A stretch of 64,000 bases of DNA, taken from contig JANMOP010000082.1 in assembly GCA_031369365.1 (NCBI GenBank), positions 14,911 through 78,910 on the forward strand, in the 5' to 3' direction. The translations under genes were made by a program, and so were the position numbers. Positions 9,904 to 19,002 of the stretch are shown here, piece by piece (the stretch's first letter is position 1; every line of letters starts with the position of its first letter). A model generated the notes under the pieces. That model saw only the letters and a program-made list of their open reading frames with translations. It did not search any database and was not told the DNA's origin. The stretch comes from Methylotenera_A sp031369365. GTDB lineage: Bacteria; Pseudomonadota; Gammaproteobacteria; Burkholderiales; Methylophilaceae.

Positions 9904-11538
9904 ATGTTAAACCAACCATTATCAGAACGTAACGCCAAACTACTGTTGGCTTTGTCACTATCTATTGGGTTAGGTGCAACTGCACCATTGGCTAATGCAG
10001 ATGAGCGTGAATCCTTAGAGCAGCTTAAAGCTACAACCACCAACTTGATTGATTTACTGGTGCAAGAAGGCGTACTACCTAAAGACAAAGCTGACGCAAT
10101 GATGAAAAAGGCCAGTCAGGATGCTGCACAACAAGTAAAGCAGGCCAAAGCTATAGAGGCAACATCTGCTGAAAATACTGCTCAGGAAAACATCCCTCAA
10201 GCGGACAAATCAGTGCGTGTGCAATATGTGCCAGAGCATGTAAAAAAAGAAATGCGTGATGAGATTCAAAAAGAGGTGATGACTAAGCTTAATTACAAAG
10301 CTGGTACACGCTTAGGTTTACCTGGCTGGATCGATAGAATCGCATTTAATGGGGATATTCGTTTACGTTTTGAGAACGATTCGTTTTCTAGTGAAAATGC
10401 CCCTCTAACAGCATTAAACAATACTGTGCGAAATGCTGGCATTTTAAACTCTACAGAAGATCGCGACCGTTTTCGTTTACGTGCTAGGCTAGGTGCTGAT
10501 ATTGAAGTGAATGATTGGTTAAAAGGCGGTTTGCAATTTGTTACTGGCGCACTTACTAGTCCTGTAACTCCTAATCAAACTCAGGGCATTGCGCAGGGTA
10601 AATATACTTTTGGTCTAGACAGGGCATTTCTTACAGCATCACCCTTACCGTGGTTGTCACTACAAGGAGGGCGTTTTGCGAACCCGTTTTTACGCACAGA
10701 TTTGCTTTGGGATCCTGATTTGGCATTTGATGGGGTCGCTGCAACAGTTACCCCGAAATTTAACGATAGTTGGTCGTCATTCACCACTGTTGGTGCTTTC
10801 CCTATAGAGGAAATACAATCATCTGAAGTGAATAAAGCTAAAGATAAATGGTTATATGCACTACAGACTGGTATTAAGTGGCAAGCACAAAATAGAACAA
10901 GCGCTAAATTGGGTATTGCTTACTACGACTATCAAAATGTGGAAGGCAAATCGAACCCAACGGGTTTGGATACTTATTCTGGAACAGTGCCTGCTTTTAG
11001 GCAAAAAGGTAACAACACTTTTAACATAAACACATTAAATGGCGGCTTACCTAGTACTAATAATATTGCGTTAGCTTCTCAATTTGAGTTAATAAACTTA
11101 ACAGGGCAGATTGATTTGCTTACATTTGACCCTGTGCATGTCACTTTGACAGGGGATTATGTTAAGAACATAGGATTTGACGCGGATGAAATTTTTGGAC
11201 GTACAGGCAATAAGTACAAAGAAGAAAATGAAGGCTACCAACTACGTTTAGATGTTGGACATAACAGCTTTAATGGTGGAGCTACTACAGAAGTCAAACC
11301 GAAAGATTGGCAAGTGTCACTTGCTTATAAGCGACTAGAAGCAGACTCAGTATTAGACGCCTTTACTGACTCTAACTTTCATCTAGGTGGTACGGATGCT
11401 AAAGGTTGGCTGATAGGCGGTAATTATGCGATTGATAAAAACGCTTGGGTAAGCGCACGCTACTTCAGTGCAGATACCATTACAGGTTTACCGCTTTCTA
11501 TTGATGTTTTGCTACTTGATTTTATTGCTAAGTTTTAA
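9904..11538 (+). CDS. Putative outer-membrane porin (Porin_5-like)
   Basis: 544 residues with a signal peptide ending near PLANA-DE. An N-terminal periplasmic helical part (about 25-110; LIDLLVQEGVLPKDKADAMMKKA) is typical of the 'putative porin' family. From residue ~130 on there are alternating amphipathic strands (FNGDIRLRFEND, DRFRLRARLGADIEV, WLKGGLQFVTGA) and an aromatic C-terminal end (DVLLLDFIAKF) as expected of a beta-barrel. An AAGGA motif (9891-9896 region) precedes the ATG. The position directly after exbB-exbD-exbD-tonB suggests it belongs to the same operon and could be the outer-membrane element served by it; that link is inference. Confidence 0.75.
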   Translation: MLNQPLSERNAKLLLALSLSIGLGATAPLANADERESLEQLKATTTNLIDLLVQEGVLPKDKADAMMKKASQDAAQQVKQAKAIEATSAENTAQENIPQADKSVRVQYVPEHVKKEMRDEIQKEVMTKLNYKAGTRLGLPGWIDRIAFNGDIRLRFENDSFSSENAPLTALNNTVRNAGILNSTEDRDRFRLRARLGADIEVNDWLKGGLQFVTGALTSPVTPNQTQGIAQGKYTFGLDRAFLTASPLPWLSLQGGRFANPFLRTDLLWDPDLAFDGVAATVTPKFNDSWSSFTTVGAFPIEEIQSSEVNKAKDKWLYALQTGIKWQAQNRTSAKLGIAYYDYQNVEGKSNPTGLDTYSGTVPAFRQKGNNTFNINTLNGGLPSTNNIALASQFELINLTGQIDLLTFDPVHVTLTGDYVKNIGFDADEIFGRTGNKYKEENEGYQLRLDVGHNSFNGGATTEVKPKDWQVSLAYKRLEADSVLDAFTDSNFHLGGTDAKGWLIGGNYAIDKNAWVSARYFSADTITGLPLSIDVLLLDFIAKF

Positions 11539-11563
11539 TTTAGGGTCTGAATTGGAATTTAAA

Positions 11564-12259
11564 ATGAAGTTAATCTCTAGTCACAAAATAGTGTTTTTGA
11601 TACTGCTGGCTTTTGCAGTAGGCCTTGTGCAGCCAAACATGGCACATGCAGCAGAAAAAAAAGATAAATCTGCTAAACGTGCTGCGCTGATGATGCAGAA
11701 AATGAAGCAAGACATGGAAGCTGAAAAAGCGGCTTTACAGGCGCAGTTTGATACGCAAAAAAAAGAGCTGGAAGACAAGCTCAAAAATAAAGATGAGGAA
11801 TTGGCTAGTCATGATAAAAAGTTAACTACTGCTAAAAATGTAAATAAAAATTTAGAAAGTGAAATTAAAAAAGTTAATGCTGAAAAAGCAGCAGTGGAAA
11901 CAAAGCAGCAACAAACTCAAGCTCAGTTAGAAACCACGCAAAAAAACTTAGCGGAACTAAAGGCGCAACACCAACAAGCACAAACTGATCTTAAGTTTAA
12001 TGATAATCAGCGCAAAACCTTATCGACAAATTTAGCGCAAACTACTAAATCGGTGAATGAATGTGAAGAAAAAAATATCAAACTTCACCAGTTTGGTACT
12101 GAGCTAATACAAATATACGACAAGCCGAGTAGCTATGATGCTGTTATGCGTAAAGAGCAGTTTTTTCAGTTAAAGCGTATTGAGCTGGAAAATATACTGC
12201 AAAATAAACAAGATAAGCTTGATGATGCTCAGTTCATCAATGGAAAATCTGCATTCTAA
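11564..12259 (+). CDS. Secreted coiled-coil protein of unknown function
   Basis: 231 residues from ATG 11564, which gives a clean signal peptide (MKLISSHKIVFLILLAFAVG, cut near AHA-AEKK); an upstream in-frame codon at 11468 would overlap the porin and is less likely. Residues ~35-175 form a long, highly charged heptad-rich coiled coil (KQDMEAEKAALQAQFDTQKK and similar), followed by a short globular tail with a conserved-looking KLHQFGTELIQIYDKPSSYD. It sits 25 bp after the porin and is probably the last gene of the ExbB/TonB locus. A periplasmic spacer or scaffold is plausible, but no specific function is recognisable. Confidence 0.7.
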   Translation: MKLISSHKIVFLILLAFAVGLVQPNMAHAAEKKDKSAKRAALMMQKMKQDMEAEKAALQAQFDTQKKELEDKLKNKDEELASHDKKLTTAKNVNKNLESEIKKVNAEKAAVETKQQQTQAQLETTQKNLAELKAQHQQAQTDLKFNDNQRKTLSTNLAQTTKSVNECEEKNIKLHQFGTELIQIYDKPSSYDAVMRKEQFFQLKRIELENILQNKQDKLDDAQFINGKSAF

Positions 12260-12327
12260 GATACCTAAGATAGTTATTTCTTATTAATGTCACAAAAGAA
12301 ATAATGCCGTCATAATCCGTCCGTAAC

Positions 12328-13026
12328 ATGCCTGTTTTAAATGCGAGTGGAAACATGCCAAATCAACAAGCGCTTTCAAGAATACTCCCTTTCGCCATTT
12401 ACATTTTGTTTTTGGCATTAGGGGATATCTTAGCGCCATTATTCAGTTATCTATTAATTGATACCAAATGGCTATATGCAATCAGAATCGCTGCGGTAAT
12501 TGCAGCATTGCTTTATTTTTTAAGTAATTATACTGAACTCGTTAAAAGACCTCCAATGGAAGATTTTTTATACGCTGGGGTGGCGGGTTTGATTGTATTC
12601 GTGGTTTGGATATTCCCATATCCGACATGGCTGGTGGCTGGTGCAGATGCAGTAGGTGTTGACCCTACACAAGGGCAAAACAACCTCGAAACCGTGATAT
12701 GGCTATCAACGCGCATTATGGGAGCAGCACTCATTGTGCCCATTATGGAAGAATTATTCTGGCGCTCATTTATTATGCGCTGGTTTGATAATCGAAACTT
12801 TCTAAGTGTTGATCCAGAAAAAATATCAAGCTTCGCATATGTTGGCAGTGCATGTTTATTTGCATTGGAGCATAACTTATGGCTTGCGGGATTATTTGCA
12901 GGCCTCGTTTATGGTGAATTGTACAAAACCTATAAAAATTTATGGATACCTATATTTGCCCATGCTGTTACCAATGCTGTGCTAGGCGTTTACGTGATTT
13001 TTACTGGAAATTGGCAGTACTGGTAA
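12328..13026 (+). CDS. CPBP (CAAX-like) intramembrane protease of exosortase loci
   Basis: 232 residues, about seven membrane segments. It has the CPBP/Abi motifs: Glu-Glu and Arg in MEELFWRSFIMRW, a His in LFALEHNLW and a final FAHAVTNAVLG with the second His. Proteins of this kind recur beside exosortase genes ('CAAX prenyl protease-related' proteins) and are thought to act in the inner membrane; substrate unknown. Its stop overlaps the epsL start by one base (TAATG), so the two are translationally linked. An in-frame ATG at 12355 is an alternative start, preceded by GTGGA. Confidence 0.8.
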   Translation: MPVLNASGNMPNQQALSRILPFAIYILFLALGDILAPLFSYLLIDTKWLYAIRIAAVIAALLYFLSNYTELVKRPPMEDFLYAGVAGLIVFVVWIFPYPTWLVAGADAVGVDPTQGQNNLETVIWLSTRIMGAALIVPIMEELFWRSFIMRWFDNRNFLSVDPEKISSFAYVGSACLFALEHNLWLAGLFAGLVYGELYKTYKNLWIPIFAHAVTNAVLGVYVIFTGNWQYW

Positions 13027-14234
13027 TGTTTAGGCGTGTTAGTAAAAATATTTCTATTGGCTGCTTGTTGTTGTTTTGCGCGCCAACTTTTGCAGAAGGC
13101 ATTGTTGAAATAAAACCATACATTAGCACCAGCCTGACCTTTGACGACAACATATTTCGTTTTTCATCTCCAGCACAAGCAAAAGCCGCATTTGGTTCAT
13201 CAGCTACTTCTGATGTTGTAAAGCGGCTTGATTTAGGGGTTGATGTGAGCTTTAGGTTAAGCAGACAGCTAGTCACATTGTCGGCTAATAGCAACGAGAG
13301 TCGCTACAATCGCTTTAATATATTGGATAATACGGGAAAATCGTATGGATTAGGTTGGAACTGGCGACTTGGAAACGATTTGTATGGGGAATTAAGTACC
13401 AGTGAAAGCGAGTCATTAGCTGGTTTTTCAGAGATTAGAAATCCAGTGAATAATGTAATCACCTTTACGAGGCAGCGTGCGAGTATCAATTGGGATATAC
13501 ATCCAGAATGGACTTTGCATGTGTCTGAGGAGCAAGTGAAAATTGAAAATGAGTTGAGTAGTTTCAACTCTTTAGACAGAAATGATGAGATTGTTGAAGG
13601 TGGTGTTCGATATCAAAATCCAACTGGAACACAGCTTGGTTTAGCCTACAGGGTTACAGCATCTGAATTTCCAAATAGAACAGGTTTCGCACAGTTCTTT
13701 TTTGGGGATGAAAGTAAGCAAAAAACCATAGTAGCCTCTGCAGCTTGGGCTCTAACAACAAAAAGCAGGGTTAGCGCTCAATTGGCACAAGTCAGCATTG
13801 AACACCAAAATAAACCGCAACGTAATTTTCAAGGCATTAGCCAGCGCTGGAATTTAGACCAGTCAGTTTCAGCGAAAACAAATATTAATTTAACGGCTTA
13901 TCAAGAAGTCTATCCTATTGATGATGTGGAATCGACGTATGTAGAAGCCAAAGGCGCTGCTATTAATTCAACCTGGAGTCTTACCAGTAAAGTTTCATTA
14001 CGAGGTGGCTTAGGATATGAAGAAAGAGCATATCTTAGTAGCGCAGGTTTATTTGCAATAGGTAATAATGACCGCAGTGATGAATCAAAAAGAGCCAATT
14101 TATCTTTGCTATATACTCCCACCGATAAATCCCTAGTTCAGCTTCAATATCAAGGTGAGAAGCGAACATCTAACCTTGATGTCCAAGGTTATCGATCTAA
14201 CACACTTAATTTTTTAGTACGATATAATTTTTAG
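13026..14234 (+). CDS. epsL: EpsL-like outer-membrane beta-barrel protein of exopolysaccharide operon
   Basis: 402 residues from ATG 13026, chosen because it overlaps the upstream stop and gives a signal peptide (ISIGCLLLFCAPTFA-EG). The mature part starts with KPYISTSLTFDDNIFRF, a strand pattern characteristic of EpsL-type proteins, and continues with alternating short strands (YGLGWNWRLGNDLYGELSTS, GLAYRVTAS, VSLRGGLGYEERA) up to a terminal aromatic strand LNFLVRYNF, as in outer-membrane barrels. It probably takes part in polymer export or assembly across the outer membrane. 161 bp separate it from epsD, with a possible promoter-like TTGACA at 14333. Confidence 0.8.
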   Translation: MFRRVSKNISIGCLLLFCAPTFAEGIVEIKPYISTSLTFDDNIFRFSSPAQAKAAFGSSATSDVVKRLDLGVDVSFRLSRQLVTLSANSNESRYNRFNILDNTGKSYGLGWNWRLGNDLYGELSTSESESLAGFSEIRNPVNNVITFTRQRASINWDIHPEWTLHVSEEQVKIENELSSFNSLDRNDEIVEGGVRYQNPTGTQLGLAYRVTASEFPNRTGFAQFFFGDESKQKTIVASAAWALTTKSRVSAQLAQVSIEHQNKPQRNFQGISQRWNLDQSVSAKTNINLTAYQEVYPIDDVESTYVEAKGAAINSTWSLTSKVSLRGGLGYEERAYLSSAGLFAIGNNDRSDESKRANLSLLYTPTDKSLVQLQYQGEKRTSNLDVQGYRSNTLNFLVRYNF

Positions 14235-14395
14235 CAAATAGTTTTAGGAACCTTTTTCTAAAACTCCGAAATATAATTTTGTGACTTCCTTCAATGTTGG
14301 ATTTAATTTTATATCATAAATATTACTTAATTTTGACACATTAAATTCACATTATTTTCTTATAGTTATGACTATTGGAAACTAGTGAGAAAATT

Positions 14396-15421
14396 ATGAC
14401 TTGCAAAATAAATAGTGTGTTGGTTTTGTTGGTTGGTACTGCATTGGCATTAACTGGATGCGGTAAAGAAGATCAAGCAAAGGCGAAGGAAAAAATCGAA
14501 ACTCAAGTGGTAGCCAAAGTGAATGGTGATGAAATATCAATTCACCAAGTCAATTTTCAGCTTGGTCGCATGACACAAAGTAATCAAGCGCAGCTAACTG
14601 AAGCGCAAGGCAAGCAGGCTGCCAAACAAATTTTAGTCAGACTAGTTGATCAGCAACTTTTAAAACAGCAAGCGCTTGAAACCAAGCTAGATCGTGATCC
14701 TAGAGTTTTGCAGGCACTGGAAGCGTCAAAAAATGAGATTTTAGCTCAAGCGTATCTAGAGCAGATGATGACCAAAGCGGCAAAGCCATCCGCTAACGAA
14801 ATTGAGACCTTTTATACAGATCATCCTGAATTGTTTGAGAAGCGTCGTATATTTCGCTTGCAGGAGTTGGTAGTTGATGTAAAAAAAGAACAATTTGAGG
14901 AAGTTGAAAACGGTCTGAAAACAATTAAGAATGTCAATGAAATGGCTGCTTGGTTAAAATCAAAAAATTACCCATTTAGTGCAAATAGCAATGTTAGAAC
15001 TGCTGAGCAACTGCCACTTGAATTGCTGAAAAAAATTCAACCACTTAAAGATGGTGAGTTGATGGCTGTGCCTGCGGAGCGAACACTAAATATTATCCAT
15101 CTGGCCGCATCGCAATCTGCGCCCATCTCACGTGACAAAGCCACACCAATTATTGAGCAGTATTTTTTAAATCAAAATAAAACCAGCCTGGCCAAAAAAG
15201 AAATGCTTGCACTGAATACAAAGTCAAAGATTGAATTTATTGGTGCATTTGCTGATATGAAAAAATCAGAAAGCACACCAGCAGCGAACAATGCTAGCAA
15301 TGATAAAGCTGCTACAGAGCTTTCCACTAAGCCAATATCAACGATTCACAAGACTAATCAAAGTGTAGCTAAGCCAACGGCTGAAGGCGAAAATATGGAT
15401 AAAGGTTTGGCAGGTCTGTAA
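14396..15421 (+). CDS. epsD: EpsD-family periplasmic lipoprotein (peptidyl-prolyl isomerase-like)
   Basis: 341 residues from ATG 14396; a TTG 21 bp upstream only adds residues before the signal sequence. The N-terminus is a lipoprotein signal with lipobox LTGC-GKE (Cys near residue 22). Residues ~35-270 follow the SurA/PrsA-like plan: VVAKVNGDEISIHQVNFQL (chaperone-like N-lobe), ILVRLVDQQLLKQQALE, then a parvulin-like region (KRRIFRLQELVVDV... LKDGELMAVPAERTLNIIHL). The C-terminal ~70 residues are Ser/Thr/Ala/Lys-rich and probably disordered. In eps clusters it precedes the Wza-like epsE, and it probably assists folding of outer-membrane export proteins. Confidence 0.85.
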   Translation: MTCKINSVLVLLVGTALALTGCGKEDQAKAKEKIETQVVAKVNGDEISIHQVNFQLGRMTQSNQAQLTEAQGKQAAKQILVRLVDQQLLKQQALETKLDRDPRVLQALEASKNEILAQAYLEQMMTKAAKPSANEIETFYTDHPELFEKRRIFRLQELVVDVKKEQFEEVENGLKTIKNVNEMAAWLKSKNYPFSANSNVRTAEQLPLELLKKIQPLKDGELMAVPAERTLNIIHLAASQSAPISRDKATPIIEQYFLNQNKTSLAKKEMLALNTKSKIEFIGAFADMKKSESTPAANNASNDKAATELSTKPISTIHKTNQSVAKPTAEGENMDKGLAGL

Positions 15422-15471
15422 TTAGTACGATTTTTGTCCTTATTGCCAATCATAAAAGGTTTGAATTAAGT

Positions 15472-16545
15472 ATGTCTAGAGTAATTTGTTTGTTATTAAT
15501 GTGGTTTGCCTGTTCTTTAACTATGGCAGAAAGTATTACCAAAGAACTGGGCAGTCAAGAAGTAAAAGTTAATAGAGACTATATTTTAGGCTCGGGGGAT
15601 TTAGTTAGAATTAATGTGTATAGCAGCCCAGATATGCTGACAGAAGCAAGGCTATCTGCGACTGGGTCTATCACATTTCCGTTAGTAGGTGAAATTGTAC
15701 TTGGGGGATTAAGCCCGAAGTTATCTGAAAAGAAAATTGCTGAATTGCTAGAAAAAGGTGGTTTTGTTAAAAAAGCCCAAGTGAATTTAGTGGTGTTGCA
15801 GTTTCAAAGCCAATTTGTATCAGTATTGGGTGATGTTTATAAGCCAGGAAAATACTCTTTAGATAGACCTAGTACGCTTTCAGATGTATTGGCAATGGCA
15901 GGGGGCGCCACACCAAACGGCTCAGACATGGTTACGCTGATTCGCACGGAAGCAGGAAAAACCAGCAAACAAGAGTATGACTTAAGAGATTTGATTTCAA
16001 AGGCAGATGCTTCGAGCAATCCGCAAGTTACGGGTGACGACATTGTTTTTATCAAAGGCCGCGAAGTCTCTGTCTTAGGTCAAGTAAATCGTCCAGGCAA
16101 ATATTCCGTTGTAAGTGGAGTTCGCACCGTAATTGACTTTCTGTCGCAGGCAGGCGGTATATCTGCAGGCGGTGCGGACAACATTATTGTAATCACTAAA
16201 CGCGACGATAAAACAGTTAAACATGAAATTGACGTAGACCAACTGTATCGCAAAGGTGATACCTCGGTTAATTTTGAATTAATGGATGGTGATTCGATAT
16301 ATGTGCCTAGAACACCAGTATTTTATATCTACGGTGAAGTACAGCGCCCAGGTTCGTTTAGGTTAGAGCGCAATATGAGCGTAGCGCAGGCGTTATCTAC
16401 TGGCGGAGGCTTGTCAGCAAGGGGTACTGAGCGAGGTATCAAAATTAAACGCAGTGTTGATGGGGTGTTGAAGAAATTGAATGCTGGCGCTGGAGATTTG
16501 TTGCAAGCTGACGATATAGTATTTGTGAGCGAGAGCTGGTTTTAG
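15472..16545 (+). CDS. epsE: EpsE, Wza-like polysaccharide export protein
   Basis: 357 residues with a signal peptide (MSRVICLLLMWFACSLTMA). A polysaccharide export (PES/Poly_export) domain covers about 35-115 (YILGSGDLVRINVYSSPDML... GSITFPLVGEI). SLBB repeats follow (VSVLGDVYKPGKYSLDRPST, VSVLGQVNRPGKYSV, FYIYGEVQRPGSFRLERNMS), with a third near the C-terminus. It lacks an obvious lipobox, unlike E. coli Wza. Expected role: periplasmic/outer-membrane channel for the exopolysaccharide, working with EpsF. It is 50 bp from epsD and 69 bp from epsF in the same orientation. Confidence 0.92.
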   Translation: MSRVICLLLMWFACSLTMAESITKELGSQEVKVNRDYILGSGDLVRINVYSSPDMLTEARLSATGSITFPLVGEIVLGGLSPKLSEKKIAELLEKGGFVKKAQVNLVVLQFQSQFVSVLGDVYKPGKYSLDRPSTLSDVLAMAGGATPNGSDMVTLIRTEAGKTSKQEYDLRDLISKADASSNPQVTGDDIVFIKGREVSVLGQVNRPGKYSVVSGVRTVIDFLSQAGGISAGGADNIIVITKRDDKTVKHEIDVDQLYRKGDTSVNFELMDGDSIYVPRTPVFYIYGEVQRPGSFRLERNMSVAQALSTGGGLSARGTERGIKIKRSVDGVLKKLNAGAGDLLQADDIVFVSESWF

Positions 16546-16614
16546 TTATTTCGGTCATTTTTTTAATTTAAAAAAGTGTTGTTCAAAAACCTACCATTAT
16601 AAGTACCAAAAAAT

Positions 16615-18066
16615 ATGAGTTTTTCACAATTATTATCAATTTTAATCGCCCGCAAATGGATAGCGATTTGGGTGCTATTAACGACTATTTTGGTTACCAG
16701 TATAGTCAGTTTTGTGTTGCCAAAAACCTATAAAGCTACAACTACATTAATCATTAATTTTAAAGGAGCAGATGCGGTAACGGGGTTGATGTTACCCGTA
16801 CCTCTAATACCAGGTTATATTGCGACACAGGTCGATATTCTTCAAAGTCGCAATGTTGCGCTCAAAGTTGTCGATAAATTGGGTATTGTTAATAACGCAA
16901 CTGCAAAAGCACAATTTGATAAAGCCACAAAAGGGGAGGGTGATATTAGACATTGGTTTGCAGAACAATTTACACAAAATTTGAATGTCAATCCGTCACA
17001 AGAAAGCAGTGTCATTGAAGTCAGTTATGAAGGTGCAGATCCCAAATTTGTAGCTGCCATGGCCAATACTTTTGCAGAAGCTTATATTGAAACCAATTTA
17101 CAATTAAAAACTGAGCCAGCAAAACAGGCGGCATTATGGTTTGATGCACAGATTAAAGCCCTGCGACAAAATGTAGAGCAGGCGCAATCTAAACTATCCA
17201 CTTATCAGCAAGAAAATGGCATTGCATTTGCGGATACCAGGCTAGATACAGATGACACAAGATTAAGTGAGCTATCTAGCCAATTGGTCGCAGCCCAAGC
17301 GCAAACTTATGAGAGTAATTCTCGCCTAAACCAACTTAAACGCGGAAATGCTGGAGAATCGCCAGACATATTATCTAACTCGCTGATACAAGGGCTTAAA
17401 TCTCAATTAGCCGCAGCTGAAACAAAATTAGCCGATATTTCACAGCGTTTGGGCGAGAATCATCCACAATATCAAGCAGCTACAACAGAAGTAGCAAACT
17501 TAAAAAGCTTAATAAGATCTGAAACGGCTAATACCAGCAGTAGTGTAGGCCAGCTTGCGCGCGTCTCTAAACAAAGAGAAAATGAAATTAAATCATCGCT
17601 GGCCGAACAAAAAGCGCAAGTGCTTAAGCTTAAAAATCAACATGATCAGATCGCTGTGCTAATGCGAGAGGTAGAAAGTTCTCAGCGTATTTACGATAAC
17701 GCGCTACTTCGATTTGGACAAACCAATATGGAAAGCCAATCTGGCCAAACAGATGTTTCTATTCTCAACCCAGCAATACCACCAATAAAACACTCAAGTC
17801 CACATATCACTTTAAATATTATTTTGTCCATTTTCCTAGGTTCTATATTGGCACTTGGGTTTGCTATGGCTGCTGAAATGTTAGATAGGCGTATTAGAAC
17901 GCCCGAAGATTTAGAGCAGTTGCTAGAATTGCCTGTGTTACATGTGGTTAGCGAAAGAAATCGTAAGTCTGCGGGTTTTGCAAACTCACTACGCCAGTTG
18001 TTTAGCAAAAATAAAACCAACAATAAAATCAATAAGAATATTCGTTCTAACTATCGATATCTGTAA
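16615..18066 (+). CDS. epsF: EpsF, Wzz/PCP-type chain length determinant
   Basis: 483 residues. A Wzz domain with an N-terminal membrane helix (WIAIWVLLTTILVTSIVSFVL, ~15-36) is followed by the large periplasmic region with coiled coils (about 165-370, e.g. QAQSKLSTYQQENGIAFADT). A C-terminal membrane helix (LNIILSIFLGSILALGFAM, ~400-418) is preceded by the proline-rich NPAIPPIKHSSP. The cytoplasmic tail (RRIRTPEDLEQLLELPVLHV) is the usual contact to the partner BY-type kinase, which is the next gene (epsG, 6 bp away). Role: controls polymer length and export through the inner membrane. Confidence 0.9.
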   Translation: MSFSQLLSILIARKWIAIWVLLTTILVTSIVSFVLPKTYKATTTLIINFKGADAVTGLMLPVPLIPGYIATQVDILQSRNVALKVVDKLGIVNNATAKAQFDKATKGEGDIRHWFAEQFTQNLNVNPSQESSVIEVSYEGADPKFVAAMANTFAEAYIETNLQLKTEPAKQAALWFDAQIKALRQNVEQAQSKLSTYQQENGIAFADTRLDTDDTRLSELSSQLVAAQAQTYESNSRLNQLKRGNAGESPDILSNSLIQGLKSQLAAAETKLADISQRLGENHPQYQAATTEVANLKSLIRSETANTSSSVGQLARVSKQRENEIKSSLAEQKAQVLKLKNQHDQIAVLMREVESSQRIYDNALLRFGQTNMESQSGQTDVSILNPAIPPIKHSSPHITLNIILSIFLGSILALGFAMAAEMLDRRIRTPEDLEQLLELPVLHVVSERNRKSAGFANSLRQLFSKNKTNNKINKNIRSNYRYL

Positions 18067-18072
18067 GTTGCT

Positions 18073-19002
18073 ATGAGCGCAATTATAAATATGCTGCAAG
18101 CCGACAGTAATCAAAACATTGAAAAAAATTTGAATTTACCACTTATGAACAATACCTCAGCCCTGGAAATTATAGATGCACTTAAAATTGGTGAAGCATT
18201 AGTTGCACAGGGAAAATTAAAGCCTAGTGATTTAGACAAAATTTTAAGTCTGCAAAAAGAGAAAAAAATGCTGTTTGGAGAAGCTGCGATTCAATTAGGT
18301 TTGGTCTCTAAAAATGATGTAGAGAGTGTTTTGGCTCAACAATTTAACTACCCATACGTGCGAGAAATTAACTCAAACATTAGCAAGCAACTTTTATCTG
18401 CTCACATGCCTTTTAGCGATGAAGTAGAAGGTTTGCGAAGTTTAAGAGGCCAGTTAATGATGCGCTGGTTTAATCAAGGTAAAAAGACATTAGCAATAAC
18501 TGCTGCCAATAGCCTTGAAAACGGACATTTAGTTGCTGCCAATTTAGCCATTGTTTTCTCGCAATTAGATAAAAAAACATTGTTAATTGATACTAATTTG
18601 AGGCAACCGAATCAACACCTTTTATTTGGTGTCGATTCGAAATTAGGCTTGACCAATATTTTAGGTAATCAACAAGGTAATTACGCAATGACTAAACTTA
18701 AGTCATTACCTAATTTGGCCGTGTTGTCTGCGGGTACAGAAGTGCCAAATCCGCAAGAGTTACTCAGCTTAGCGTCATTTTCAAGTCTTTTGGAAGACTT
18801 GAAAAAAGTATATGACATTATTATCATCGACACTGCGCCATTAAGTTTAGGTTCAGATTTGCTAGCTGTAGTACCTGTAGCTGGAGCGGCAGTAATTGTT
18901 GTAAAAAAAGGCGTTAGTCAAGCTAGTGACGTGCAAACACTGCTTGCGCAACTTAATACCACTAGCGCCAATGTATTAGGAAGCGTATTTCAGGATTCCT
19001 AG
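18073..19002 (+). CDS. epsG: EpsG, BY-kinase-like partner of EpsF with degenerate P-loop
   Basis: 309 residues. The N-terminal part (~31-97) resembles the small N-terminal domain of type II secretion ATPases (GEALVAQGKLKPSDLDKIL). The C-terminal part (~118-300) is the ParA/BY-kinase fold with Walker A' LLIDTNLRQP (~170-179) and Walker B IIIIDTAPL. The P-loop position (~143-157) reads ITAANSLENGHLVAANLA: the Gly-Lys-Ser/Thr (or Gly-Arg-Ser) expected of this family is replaced. The usual C-terminal Tyr cluster is absent (ends GSVFQDS). It is adjacent to epsF and ends directly at the exosortase ATG. It may therefore act as a regulatory, not catalytic, partner. Confidence 0.85.
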   Translation: MSAIINMLQADSNQNIEKNLNLPLMNNTSALEIIDALKIGEALVAQGKLKPSDLDKILSLQKEKKMLFGEAAIQLGLVSKNDVESVLAQQFNYPYVREINSNISKQLLSAHMPFSDEVEGLRSLRGQLMMRWFNQGKKTLAITAANSLENGHLVAANLAIVFSQLDKKTLLIDTNLRQPNQHLLFGVDSKLGLTNILGNQQGNYAMTKLKSLPNLAVLSAGTEVPNPQELLSLASFSSLLEDLKKVYDIIIIDTAPLSLGSDLLAVVPVAGAAVIVVKKGVSQASDVQTLLAQLNTTSANVLGSVFQDS

